A stretch of DNA of 64,000 nt. Origin: Wenzhouxiangella sp. XN201. GTDB lineage: Bacteria; Pseudomonadota; Gammaproteobacteria; Xanthomonadales; Wenzhouxiangellaceae. How positions within the stretch are numbered: the stretch's first letter is position 1; each line of letters begins with the position of its first letter. The notes beneath the pieces are model-generated. The model was not told where the DNA came from, ran no database searches, and saw only the letters and a list, made by a program, of their open reading frames with translations. Below, piece by piece: positions 8,712 through 16,601 of the stretch. A program made the translations under genes and the position numbers. The stretch is taken from NCBI RefSeq assembly GCF_011008905.1, contig NZ_JAAIVI010000017.1, forward strand, positions 1,713,750 to 1,777,749, read 5' to 3'.

Positions 8712-8796
8712 TGGTGCCGAGGAGAGGACTCGAACCTCCACGGGTCTCCCCACCAGGACCTAAACCTGGCGCGTCTACCAATTCCGCCACCTCGGC
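8712..8796 (-). tRNA. tRNA-Leu (UAG)
   Basis: The reverse strand folds as a class II tRNA: acceptor GCCGAGG pairs with the end just before an encoded CCA, the D arm starts TGGCGGAATTGG, the anticodon stem CCAGG/CCTGG holds the loop TTTAGGT (anticodon UAG), and a long variable arm is followed by the T arm GGTTCGAGTCC. The length is 85 bases with CCA. Confidence 0.97.
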
Positions 8797-8833
8797 ATGG
8801 GCGGGTATTGTAACGGGTTGGCGGGCGGTCAGT

Positions 8834-8929
8834 TGGGCCGTGCCGGATGATGTGTGCGAGGTCCCGGCTCGGGGGCCGGGACGACAGTTTTAGGCGAGTG
8901 CAAGGTCCCGGCTCGGGGGCCGGGACGAC
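8834..8929. repeat. Two copies of the GTCCCGG/CCGGGAC hairpin repeat
   Basis: Copies at 8834-8885 and 8896-8929 share the arm GGTCCCGGCTCGGGGGCC and the tail GGGACGAC. The first also has the left flank GGCCGTGCCG...GATG that recurs at 11420-11470 and 11535-11584. They belong to the dispersed family described in the findings. Confidence 0.8.
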
Positions 8930-8935
8930 GCAAAC

Positions 8936-8965
8936 AAAAAACCCCGGCGCAGTGGCCGGGGTTTT
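8936..8965. terminator. Bidirectional Rho-independent terminator
   Basis: A run of six A (8936-8941), stem CCCCGGC/GCCGGGG (8942-8948 and 8955-8961) with a six-base loop, then TTTT. On the minus strand it ends in six T and lies 35 bases after the stop of the M3 peptidase gene, which it would terminate. Confidence 0.85.
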
Positions 8966-9000
8966 GGGAGATCGGTCGCGGCTTGGAAGCCGTTCCTAAA

Positions 9001-11229
9001 TTACTCCTCGCCGTCGATGATCAGGCCGCGGCGTTCCAGTAGCGGCTCGATCGAGGGTTCGCGGCCGGCGAAGTCCAGGTACAGGTCCATCGCCGCCTTG
9101 CTGCCGCCCTTCGACAGGATGGTGTCGCGGTAGTGCTGGCCGGTTTCGCGGTCGAGGCCGCCGTTTTCCTTGATCCACAGGGCGCTGTCGGCATCCAGCA
9201 CTTCACTCCAGATGTAGGAGTAGTAGCCGGCGTCGTAGCCACCCATGGAATGCGAGAAGTACGGCGTGCGGTAGCGCGGTGGGACCGGCTCGTAGTCCAG
9301 GCCGTTGTCGGCCAGAACCTTGGCCTCGAAGTCCATCACTTCATCGGCCGCCGGGGTGTCTTCTGGCGCGAGCTGGTGCAGGGCCTGGTCGATGATGGCC
9401 GCGGCCAGGTACTCGGTGGTGGCGAAGCCTTCGTTGAACTTCTGCGCCTCGATCACCTTGTCGAGCAGTTCCTGCGGGATCTGTTCACCGGTCTCGTGGT
9501 GCTTGGCGTAGTTGGCCAGCACTTCCGGCCAGGCCGCCCAGATCTCATAGACCTGCGAGGGATACTCGACGAAGTCGCGCGGCACGCTGGTGCCGGCGAA
9601 GCTCGGGTATTCGACGTCCGAGAACAGGCCGTGCACGACGTGTCCGAACTCGTGGAACATGGTGGTGGTCTCGTCCCAGGTCAGCAGGGTCGGCTCGCCT
9701 TCCGGCGGCTTGGGCACGTTCAGGTGCATACCGAGCACCGGGTTGCCGCCCAGCAACTCGGAATTGAGTCGATAGGAGTTCATCCAGGCCCCGCCCCGCT
9801 TGGTGCCGCGGGCGTAGAAGTCCATGATGACGATGCCCAGTGGCGTGCCGTCGGCCTCGAAGGCTTCCCAGGCGGTGGCGTCTTCATGTTGTGTCGGCAG
9901 GTCCGGGCGCTTTTCGAAGGTGATGCCGAACAGCTTTTCGGCCGAATAGAACACGCCGTCTTCGAGCACGGTGTTCATCTCGAAGTAGGGCTTGATCTGG
10001 TCCTCGTCGAACGCGTAGCGGTCCTGGCGGACCATCTCGGCGTAGCGGAACCAGTCCCAGGAGCGGAGCTCGAACGGCTCTTCCTCGGTTTCGTTGATCA
10101 TCTCCTGGATGTCCTGGCCTTCCAGGCGGGCATTGGCCACGGCAATCGGGGCCAGCTCGCCGAGCATGCCGTTGACCGCCTCGACGGTCTGGGCGGTGCG
10201 GTCTTCGAGCACGTAGTCGGCGTGGGTGTCGTAACCCAGCAGCCGGGCCCGTTCGGCACGCAGCTTGACGATATCGGCGACCACGCCGGTGTTGTCGAAT
10301 TCGTTGCCGCGGGTGCCGCGTGCCAGGGAGGCCTTCTTGACCTTCTCGCGCGAATCGCGATTTTCCATGTTGGCGATCGGCGGCTGGATCGAGGTGTTGA
10401 CCAGGGTGATGACGTACTTGCCCTCTCCCAGCTCACGTTCGGCCGCTTCGGCAGCGGCTGCTTCGATGCGCGCCTCGCTCAGACCCGCCAATGCCTCGCG
10501 GCTGTCGAAGACCACGGCCGAGTCGTTGACTTCCTTGAGCACGTTCTGGCTGAACTGCGTGGTCAGCTCGGCGAGCTCGGAATTCATCTTCCTGAGCGTT
10601 TCTTTGTCTTCTTCGCTCAGCTGCGCGCCGGCGCGGACGAAGTCCTTGTGGTACTCCTCGACCAGGCGCAGGCCCTCGGGGCTGAGATCCAGCTCGGCCC
10701 GCTGCTCATGGATCGCCTCGACCCGGGCGAACAGGTCGGCGTTGAGATTGATCGCATCGCTGTGGGCCGAGAACTTGGGCGCCATCTTGCGCTGGGTTTC
10801 CTGCAGCGTGTCGTTGGTCACGGTGCTGGTCAGGTTGGAAAATGTGCGGCCGATGTACTGCAGCGTCTGGCCGGAGCGCTCCAGGGCGAGGATGGTGTTC
10901 TCGAAGGTCGGCTCCTCGTCGTTGCCGGCAATGGCCTCGATTTCGGCCATATGCTCTTCCATCGCCGCCTCGAAGGCCGGAATGAAATGCTCGGACTCGA
11001 TCCGGTCGAACGGCGGCATGCCGTAGGGCAGATCGTTTTCGGTCAGGAGGGGATTTTCAGCCGAGCCTTCCGATTCGGAAGAAGCTTCGGTTTCAGTGCC
11101 TTCCGGCGCTTCAGCCTCGGCCGTTTCAGGCGCCTCGGGCGCGTCGGGAGGGGGCGGTGACTGATCCGAGCAGGCCATCAGCAGACTGGCGGCAACCGCC
11201 AGCGTCAAGAGATTCAGGGACTTGTTCAC
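9001..11229 (-). CDS. M3-family metallopeptidase lipoprotein (Dcp/oligopeptidase A-like)
   Basis: About 742 residues. The zinc motif HEFGH in TMFHEFGHVVHGLFSD and a downstream glutamate region identify the M3 (thimet) family, whose members remove dipeptides or cut short peptides. I chose GTG 11229 because GAGGAA lies six bases upstream and the product then begins with a lipoprotein signal, NKSLNLLTLAVAASLLMAC, with the lipobox LMAC. A Pro/Glu/Ala-rich linker of about 45 residues follows the cysteine. An export signal is unusual compared with cytosolic Dcp and OpdA of enteric bacteria, and places peptide degradation in the periplasm. It is probably monocistronic, ending in the terminator at 8936-8965. 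Confidence 0.93.
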   Translation of the reverse strand: MNKSLNLLTLAVAASLLMACSDQSPPPPDAPEAPETAEAEAPEGTETEASSESEGSAENPLLTENDLPYGMPPFDRIESEHFIPAFEAAMEEHMAEIEAIAGNDEEPTFENTILALERSGQTLQYIGRTFSNLTSTVTNDTLQETQRKMAPKFSAHSDAINLNADLFARVEAIHEQRAELDLSPEGLRLVEEYHKDFVRAGAQLSEEDKETLRKMNSELAELTTQFSQNVLKEVNDSAVVFDSREALAGLSEARIEAAAAEAAERELGEGKYVITLVNTSIQPPIANMENRDSREKVKKASLARGTRGNEFDNTGVVADIVKLRAERARLLGYDTHADYVLEDRTAQTVEAVNGMLGELAPIAVANARLEGQDIQEMINETEEEPFELRSWDWFRYAEMVRQDRYAFDEDQIKPYFEMNTVLEDGVFYSAEKLFGITFEKRPDLPTQHEDATAWEAFEADGTPLGIVIMDFYARGTKRGGAWMNSYRLNSELLGGNPVLGMHLNVPKPPEGEPTLLTWDETTTMFHEFGHVVHGLFSDVEYPSFAGTSVPRDFVEYPSQVYEIWAAWPEVLANYAKHHETGEQIPQELLDKVIEAQKFNEGFATTEYLAAAIIDQALHQLAPEDTPAADEVMDFEAKVLADNGLDYEPVPPRYRTPYFSHSMGGYDAGYYSYIWSEVLDADSALWIKENGGLDRETGQHYRDTILSKGGSKAAMDLYLDFAGREPSIEPLLERRGLIIDGEE

Positions 11230-11300
11230 GAATTTCCTCGTACTTGAGTTGAACAGAACTCGAAATGGTAGCACTGATTGCCTTGGCGATGCCCGCCGGG

Positions 11301-11348
11301 GTTGGTTGGCTGGTTGGCTGGTTGGCTGGTTGGCTGGTCGGCTGGTTG
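11301..11348. repeat. Short tandem repeat, unit GGTTGGCT
   Basis: About five and a half head-to-tail copies of an 8-base unit, with one C-for-T change near the end, in the gap upstream of the M3 peptidase gene. Its copy number is likely to vary by slippage. A shorter related stretch (CCAACCAGCCAACAAG) occurs near 42651-42666. Confidence 0.85.
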
Positions 11349-11355
11349 GTACCTT

Positions 11356-11584
11356 GTCGCCCCGGAAATCGCGTCAGCGATTATCCGGGGTCTCGCACGG
11401 ATCGGCGAACAGTGAGTTGGCCCGTGCCGCAACGATATGTGGGAGGTCCCGGCTCGGGGGCCGGGACGACATATTGGCGTGTCATCCCGGCCCCTGAGCC
11501 GGGATCTCGCACGGTGGAGATGGTCGTGAGCCGGGCCGTGCCGTAATGATGTGTGGGAGGTCCCGGCTCGGGGGCCGGGACGAC
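11356..11584. repeat. Four copies of the dispersed hairpin repeat
   Basis: The 361-base gap between the M3 peptidase and tadA holds no gene. It contains palindromic copies at 11356-11399, 11441-11470, 11481-11514 (opposite orientation) and 11553-11584. Arms are CCCGG/CCGGG with flanks GTC[AG]T and CTCGCAC. The second and fourth copies extend to a ~50-base direct repeat beginning CCGTGCCG. Confidence 0.8.
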
Positions 11585-11590
11585 TAGGGG

Positions 11591-12049
11591 CTAGCGCCGG
11601 CTTCGGAAGAAGCGCCGCAACATTTTGGCGGACTCCTCGGCCAGCACGCCGCCGGTGACTTCGCAGCGGTGGTTGAGCCTGGGGCTGGTGAGGACTTCGA
11701 AGACGGAATGGTGGGCGCCGGCGCGCGGGTCGTCGGCTGCGTAGACGACGCGCTTGACGCGAGCGTTGATCAGGGCTCCGGCACACATGCTGCAGGGTTC
11801 GAGGGTGACATAGAGGGTGGTCTCGGGCAGGCGGTAGTTTTCGCGCTTGCCGGCCGCTTCGCGCAGGGCGACGATTTCGGCGTGTGCGGACGGATCGGAA
11901 TCGGCGATCACCCGGTTCCAGCCTTCTCCCAGAATCTGTCCGTCGGCATCGACCAGCACCGCGCCAATCGGCACCTCACCCATGGCTTCGGCCTCCCCGG
12001 CCAGGGCCAGGGCAAGTCGCATCCAGGTGATGTCGGCATCATGGGTCAT
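11591..12049 (-). CDS. tadA: tRNA-specific adenosine deaminase TadA
   Basis: A 152-residue cytosolic zinc deaminase that converts A34 to inosine in tRNA-Arg(ACG). The zinc ligands are in SAHAEIVALR (His, with the proton-shuttling Glu) and EPCSMCAGAL (two Cys). VPIGAVLVD and the C-terminal helix with RRFFRSRR are normal for TadA, and the length is close to the E. coli protein. It lies 12 bases after the EMC3-like gene on the same strand, so it is probably the last gene of that operon. Its essential role in decoding explains its conservation but does not explain its neighbours. Confidence 0.96.
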   Translation of the reverse strand: MTHDADITWMRLALALAGEAEAMGEVPIGAVLVDADGQILGEGWNRVIADSDPSAHAEIVALREAAGKRENYRLPETTLYVTLEPCSMCAGALINARVKRVVYAADDPRAGAHHSVFEVLTSPRLNHRCEVTGGVLAEESAKMLRRFFRSRR

Positions 12050-12061
12050 CGCGAGCCGGGC

Positions 12062-12859
12062 CTAGTGGACTTTCCAATAGAACTTGAAACCCAGCGAGAC
12101 GGCGATCAGCAACACGAAGTAGCTGAACAGCCAGCCGCGCATCCAGTCCGGACCGAGCGGCAGGATCTCGTGGGCGGGCAGGTCCATGCGGATCGAATCG
12201 GCCGGATTATCGGGTGCGAGGTAACCGGCTGGATTACCGATCAGCAGGTTCCACCACTGGCGCTTGTGGATGATCGGCGCCGCGGTCTCCAGCGGCAACT
12301 CCAGCGCCGCTTCGCCACCGCCTGTCTCCAGCCGCGCGGTCTCTTCAGGCCAGCTCAGCCGCCAGCGCAGCGGTTCGTCGACGGCCGAAGGCAGGTGCCG
12401 GGCTTCGGTGTCGACCCAGCGCCAGTTGCCCGCATCCCGCTCGACCGCCTCGCTGGATACGGCCACATTCACCCGTTCACCCGGCTCGGGAAAATGCACG
12501 CCGAACTCGTTCGAACCCCACACCAGCACGAACAGCACCGGAATGCCCGCAACAATGGCCGGGCCGATGGCCAGGCCGATATGGTGGCCGGACAGCCGAA
12601 AGTTTTCCCGGATCAGGGGAATCAGGCCGGAAAACTCGCCGTCATAGCGCTTGAGCTTGTCCTGAACGGCCTTGACCTGCGGCTTGAGGGCGGCCAGTTT
12701 GTCCTGGTTGGAAACGGCGCGGTAGACCCACATCGTCGCCCAGCCCGACACGAAGGCCCAGAACACCAGGGTCAGCGGCAGCGGCAGGACGAAAAGCAGC
12801 AGATCGTTGACGAACCCGAACACGATGCCCGGCCAGTCGAGAATGCCGAGATTGCTCAT
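12062..12859 (-). CDS. Oxa1-superfamily-like membrane protein (EMC3/TMCO1/DUF106-type layout)
   Basis: A 265-residue protein I do not recognise as a named bacterial family. The layout is a hydrophobic segment near residues 19-48 ending WVYRAVS, a charged helical stretch (QDKLAALKPQVKAVQDKLKR) and LIRENFRLSG, a second segment near 92-113, a ~115-residue polar, beta-rich region, and a last segment near 240-260. Membrane helix, cytosolic coiled coil, then two more helices is the core plan of YidC/EMC3/TMCO1 insertases, here with an extra soluble insert between the last two helices. The start overlaps the stop of the AlkP lipoprotein gene by four bases, so the two are translationally coupled. A membrane-insertion or substrate-presentation role for that enzyme is my inference. 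Confidence 0.6.
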   Translation of the reverse strand: MSNLGILDWPGIVFGFVNDLLLFVLPLPLTLVFWAFVSGWATMWVYRAVSNQDKLAALKPQVKAVQDKLKRYDGEFSGLIPLIRENFRLSGHHIGLAIGPAIVAGIPVLFVLVWGSNEFGVHFPEPGERVNVAVSSEAVERDAGNWRWVDTEARHLPSAVDEPLRWRLSWPEETARLETGGGEAALELPLETAAPIIHKRQWWNLLIGNPAGYLAPDNPADSIRMDLPAHEILPLGPDWMRGWLFSYFVLLIAVSLGFKFYWKVH

Positions 12860-14781
12860 CCCTCATCCTCCCGGATCTGGCGCCGCGTGAGCTGCCACAC
12901 GCCCTGGATCGAGCCGACTTCCACCTCGGGACGGAAGTTGGCGAACAGCACCCCCGGCACCAGCGCCGGATCGATGCAGTGGTCGCCGCTCCACTTCTGG
13001 CGATTGGGCTCCATCAGCGGCTTCGGAATCGCGCCCAGGGTGGTCTGCCAGGACGCGCGATAGCCGCGCTCGTAGCCGACCACCAGGTCGGGTGCATCAT
13101 CCCGCTCGCCGCCGGGATAGACCTCCGCGCCATCGAACACACGCCGCACGACACCCTCACCGGTATCGGGATCGGACCAGTCTTGCAGCCCTGCCGCGAT
13201 CTCGACCAGGAGGTCGTCGGTATCGTCGTCGGTGACGATGCCCTGCCCTTCGCGACCCGCGCGGTTCAGGAACAGGCCGTTGAGACCCAGCGCATAGGCG
13301 CGCGATTGGCTCCAGTCGACGCTGGAGAAGATCACGTCGGACTCGCTCGCGCCATCCTCGAGCACCAGGTAGCCGTTGTCGACCAGCCAGCGATTGAGAT
13401 GCACGGCCTTGCGGAAGGGCGCGAATCCGTGGTCGCTGATCACGATCAGGCGATCGTCGGGCCCTAGCCGATCGAGGGTCTCGCCCAGAATGCGGTCGGC
13501 CTCGCGATAGATCCACTCGACCGCGTCGCGGTGCGCCGGATCGGTGTCGGTGTGGCGCGGATGCTGCTCGTCGAGCCCGCGGTAGAACATGTGCGTGACC
13601 CGATCGGTCTGCACGAAGGCGCCGACCACCAGGTCGCTGTCATGCTTGTCCAGGGTCTCGTACCACATGGCCTCGCGCTCGGCCAGGATGGTTTTTTCCA
13701 TCTCCAGCCAGGCGGCATCCGAGATATGTTCCTCGTTAAGCGACCAGGTCTCCTCGGGCATGCCGATGGTGTGGAACAGTCCAATGTCCTCGACCAGATC
13801 GGCCGCGTAGCCCGACGGCGAGGCGATTTCGACGGCCGGATTCTCGGGATCGATCTGGATCGGCGAAACATACAGGCGTGGTTGGGGATAGCCCTGCACC
13901 AATAGCAGACGCACGGTGCCGCTCACGCTGACCGGGCCGGTCACGTGGAACTCGACGCGGATCCAGTCGGACCATTCACCCTCGGCCAGCGTCACTTCGT
14001 CGTCACCCAGCCGCACCCGCGCCCCTTCTTCACCAGGCGTCATCACCAGCGGCACGGTCATCGGCTCAGCCGACTCGAGCAATGGGTCGGGTGGCCCTTC
14101 GAAATCCGACTCGATGCGGCCTTGCCGGTCCGGGCGGACGCGCACGGTACGCGTACTCGAACCGGCATCGCCCAGGCGCGTGGTGGTGTAGAAAGTGTAG
14201 GTGCCCTGGGTGCCGAGCAGGTCGGGCACACCCATGCCCGAGAGCATGCGGTGGATGTCGTCGGGCGGATAGGTCACCGGGATGCGCAGCACCGAAGCGC
14301 GGGCCCCTTCATCGCGCTCGGCCTTGAGCCAGAACGGTTCGCCCTTGCGGCGATTGATCACCTCGCCGCTGCCCAGCGGCACCTGCAGTCCGAACAGCTT
14401 GATGAAACGATCCGGCGGGATGTTTTCCGAAATCGAGAAGTCGGGCGTATAGGTCTCGGGATTGCGCCGCAGAAAGTCGTAGATCCCGTGCTCGCCCGGC
14501 CCCTGGCCGGTGGCGAAACTCGACCAGGCCACCGGCGACTGCGGCGGGTTGCTGGTCCCCAGTTCCTGGAAATGCCCGTCGGCGGCCAGGCGGCTGAAAT
14601 TGGGCAGCTTGCCCGCTTCCATCCACCGCTGCGCGAGCACCGGGTCCATGCCGTCGAAACCGAGCACCACGACGCGCGAATCGACCGGTTCGGGATCGCC
14701 GCCGCATCCGACCAGCACCAAAGTGCCCAGCAAGGCTCCGATCAGCGCCGGGTGGCACCGCAATTCATGGGTGAACGCCAT
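12856..14781 (-). CDS. AlkP-superfamily phosphohydrolase/phosphodiesterase lipoprotein (COG3379-like)
   Basis: A 641-residue exported enzyme of the alkaline-phosphatase superfamily. The N-terminus is a lipoprotein signal ending LVLVGC. The first metal-binding aspartate is in VVVLGFDGMDP. The nucleophile region is SPVAWSSFATGQ followed by GEHGIYDF, which points to a serine nucleophile rather than formylglycine. The second metal site is LIVISDHGF near residue 447, with a late histidine in SGDHCIDP. A beta-rich region of about 150 residues is inserted between. The family hydrolyses or transfers phospho groups; this member's substrate is unknown. It forms a tight unit with the small YIGPG protein upstream (3-base gap) and the EMC3-like gene downstream (4-base overlap). 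Confidence 0.85.
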   Translation of the reverse strand: MAFTHELRCHPALIGALLGTLVLVGCGGDPEPVDSRVVVLGFDGMDPVLAQRWMEAGKLPNFSRLAADGHFQELGTSNPPQSPVAWSSFATGQGPGEHGIYDFLRRNPETYTPDFSISENIPPDRFIKLFGLQVPLGSGEVINRRKGEPFWLKAERDEGARASVLRIPVTYPPDDIHRMLSGMGVPDLLGTQGTYTFYTTTRLGDAGSSTRTVRVRPDRQGRIESDFEGPPDPLLESAEPMTVPLVMTPGEEGARVRLGDDEVTLAEGEWSDWIRVEFHVTGPVSVSGTVRLLLVQGYPQPRLYVSPIQIDPENPAVEIASPSGYAADLVEDIGLFHTIGMPEETWSLNEEHISDAAWLEMEKTILAEREAMWYETLDKHDSDLVVGAFVQTDRVTHMFYRGLDEQHPRHTDTDPAHRDAVEWIYREADRILGETLDRLGPDDRLIVISDHGFAPFRKAVHLNRWLVDNGYLVLEDGASESDVIFSSVDWSQSRAYALGLNGLFLNRAGREGQGIVTDDDTDDLLVEIAAGLQDWSDPDTGEGVVRRVFDGAEVYPGGERDDAPDLVVGYERGYRASWQTTLGAIPKPLMEPNRQKWSGDHCIDPALVPGVLFANFRPEVEVGSIQGVWQLTRRQIREDEG

Positions 14782-14784
14782 GGG

Positions 14785-15054
14785 TCACTCGGACCGGCTG
14801 GAAGACTGTTCGGTCTCGACCGGGTCGGCCGGCTCGGCGGGATCCGTACCCTGCGCGTCGCGTCGCTTGCGCCGCAGGCGCCGGAACATGTAGCGGACCG
14901 GCCAGATCAGCACCGCGCCGACGGCCAGCACGATCGCCACCAGCACGCCCCACAGGCCGCCCAGCAGGCTGATGCCCGAGCCGGGGCCGATGTAGGCCAG
15001 GACTGGCGCGGTCTGCAGCAGGACGATCAGGCCGAGGACGAACTTCATCCGCAT
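14785..15054 (-). CDS. Small membrane protein with YIGPGSG motif
   Basis: An 89-residue protein with a signal-like segment (MKFVLGLIVLLQTAPVLA), the motif AYIGPGSGISLLGG just after it, a second membrane helix near residues 33-53, and a very basic then acidic tail (RRLRRKRRD). Small proteins with this Gly-rich motif occur beside AlkP-superfamily genes, but I know of no assigned function. It precedes the AlkP lipoprotein gene by three bases and probably opens the operon of this protein, AlkP, the EMC3-like protein and TadA. A role as partner or anchor of the AlkP enzyme is a guess from position. Confidence 0.7.
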   Translation of the reverse strand: MRMKFVLGLIVLLQTAPVLAYIGPGSGISLLGGLWGVLVAIVLAVGAVLIWPVRYMFRRLRRKRRDAQGTDPAEPADPVETEQSSSRSE

Positions 15055-15182
15055 GGAAACACTCCGGTTTTATTCAGCGAGTGCGCGATTATAGACCCTT
15101 TGAAACCGGCACCCTACCCGGCCGACATCGGCCCGGCGCTTGGTTATACTGCCTCGCTGTTGTAGCTGGCCTGTCGCACTTC

Positions 15183-16598
15183 GTGATCACTGACGCCCGA
15201 GAAGACCTGCCGCCGGTTCTGGAAGCCGATATCGCGATCGCCGGCGGCGGTCCGGCCGGAATCGTGCTGGCGCTGACGCTGGCCGAAAAGGGACGGAAGG
15301 TCTTGCTGATCGAGGGCGGCGGCCGGCAGTCGCCCGGAGACGGGGCGTCGGTTTACGACAACACCACCAGCGGCCGCTCCTATCCCTTGACCGGGTCACG
15401 ACTTCGCTGGCTGGGCGGCACGACCAACCACTGGGGCGGCTGGGTACGCCCCTTCGACGAGCGCGACTTCAGCGACCAACCGGCCGGTGAACTGCCCGGC
15501 TGGCCGATCGGCACCGACGAACTGGCCGACGGCTACCACACAGCAGCCGAATGGTGCGAAGTGGGCAGCGCCGAGTATGAACCGGCCAGGATCGAACTTG
15601 AGCAGCGGGCCAGGTTGTTGGAGCTCGACGGTACGGGTTTCCGTCACCGGGTCTTCCGTTTCAGCCCACCGACGCGCTTCGGCACCCGTTACGAGGAGGC
15701 GCTGGCCACTGCTGAAAATCTCGACTGCCGGGTCAACCTGAATCTCGTGTCCCTGGAACAGTCCGACAGTCGCGTTCGAAGCGCACGCGCGGTCACGCTC
15801 GACGGAAACACCTGCACGGTCCGGGCGAAGCAGTTCGTGATCGCCATGGGCGGGGTCGAGAATGCCCGTTTCCTGCTCAACCAGGACCCGGTGCCGGGCA
15901 ACCAGTCCGACCTGGTTGGCCGCTGCTTCATGGATCATTTCGGCTTTACGCCCGGCGCGATGCTCGCCGCCGAAGGTCTGCAATACGAGCGCGGGCAACT
16001 TCCGGACGATGATCTGATGACCGTCATCGCCCCCGAACCGGGCACGGCGGGGCCCAATTCATGCCTGCTGGTTTCGGCCACGGCGCCCGATGACATGCTC
16101 CCCCCGGCCTATTGGACCAATCCGGTCACCGGTGATCGCCCCGGCGGCCAGTATGCGCTGAGCATGATCAACGCACCCACGCCGCATCCGGAGAGCCGCA
16201 TCACGCTCACCGCCGAACGCGACGCGCTGGGCCTGCGCCGGCCCCACCTGCACTGGCATCTCCCGGTCGACGACTTCAAGCCTGTCATCGGCCTGTTCGA
16301 GCGCTGGATGGAGGCGATCAGCGGCAGGCAGCAGGCGCGCGTGAAATGGGATCGCCGCGACCCGCCGAGCGACGACGATTTCGTGGGTGTGGGCTTTCAC
16401 CATATGGGCACGACCCGCATGTCGGCGAGCCCGGATTTCGGTGTGGTCGATCCCGACGGCCGCGTGTGGAATCGTGACAATCTCTACCTCGCCGGCAGCT
16501 CGGTCTATCCGAGTGCCGGGTTCTCGAACCCGACCCTGACCATCGTCGCGCTGGCCGCACGCATGGCCGACCACCTCCACCGGAACCTGGAGGGCTGA
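15183..16598 (+). CDS. GMC-family FAD-dependent oxidoreductase
   Basis: About 471 residues from GTG 15183. The FAD-binding dinucleotide motif GGGPAGIVLALTLAEKG is close to the N-terminus, and the C-terminal GMC domain is clear: FHHMGTTRMS with the catalytic histidine, then NLYLAGSSVYPSAGFSNPTLT. GMC enzymes oxidise alcohols or sugars, passing electrons to a partner. The frame also extends upstream to a GTG at 15081, which would add a hydrophobic stretch (WLYCLAVVAGLSHF). I prefer 15183 because a TATACT -10-like site lies near 15145, but neither start has a good ribosome site. The next gene follows by three bases and encodes a Tat lipoprotein, so the enzyme may be exported as its partner. Confidence 0.85.
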   Translation: MITDAREDLPPVLEADIAIAGGGPAGIVLALTLAEKGRKVLLIEGGGRQSPGDGASVYDNTTSGRSYPLTGSRLRWLGGTTNHWGGWVRPFDERDFSDQPAGELPGWPIGTDELADGYHTAAEWCEVGSAEYEPARIELEQRARLLELDGTGFRHRVFRFSPPTRFGTRYEEALATAENLDCRVNLNLVSLEQSDSRVRSARAVTLDGNTCTVRAKQFVIAMGGVENARFLLNQDPVPGNQSDLVGRCFMDHFGFTPGAMLAAEGLQYERGQLPDDDLMTVIAPEPGTAGPNSCLLVSATAPDDMLPPAYWTNPVTGDRPGGQYALSMINAPTPHPESRITLTAERDALGLRRPHLHWHLPVDDFKPVIGLFERWMEAISGRQQARVKWDRRDPPSDDDFVGVGFHHMGTTRMSASPDFGVVDPDGRVWNRDNLYLAGSSVYPSAGFSNPTLTIVALAARMADHLHRNLEG

Positions 16599-16601
16599 GC
16601 G

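Noticed and set aside
9133-11160. A 675-residue open frame on the plus strand opposite the M3 peptidase gene
   Set aside because: It is the antisense shadow of a GC-rich gene whose minus-strand product has the HEFGH motif and a lipobox. The antisense product has no recognisable domain and no ribosome site.
11301-11348. A possible CRISPR array in the GGTTGGCT repeats
   Set aside because: The units are 8 bases long and contiguous, without spacers, and no cas gene is present.
8834-11584. Insertion-sequence ends
   Set aside because: The palindromes have no transposase between them and no target duplications; they fit a REP-like family better.
11669-13063. A 464-residue plus-strand frame over tadA and the EMC3-like gene
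   Set aside because: It runs opposite two genes with clear motifs and its product is His/Gln/Gly-rich without a domain.
15099-15150. A sigma-70 promoter for the GMC gene
   Set aside because: TATACT near 15145 is good, but the only TTGAAA upstream is too far away; I use it only as weak support for the start choice.
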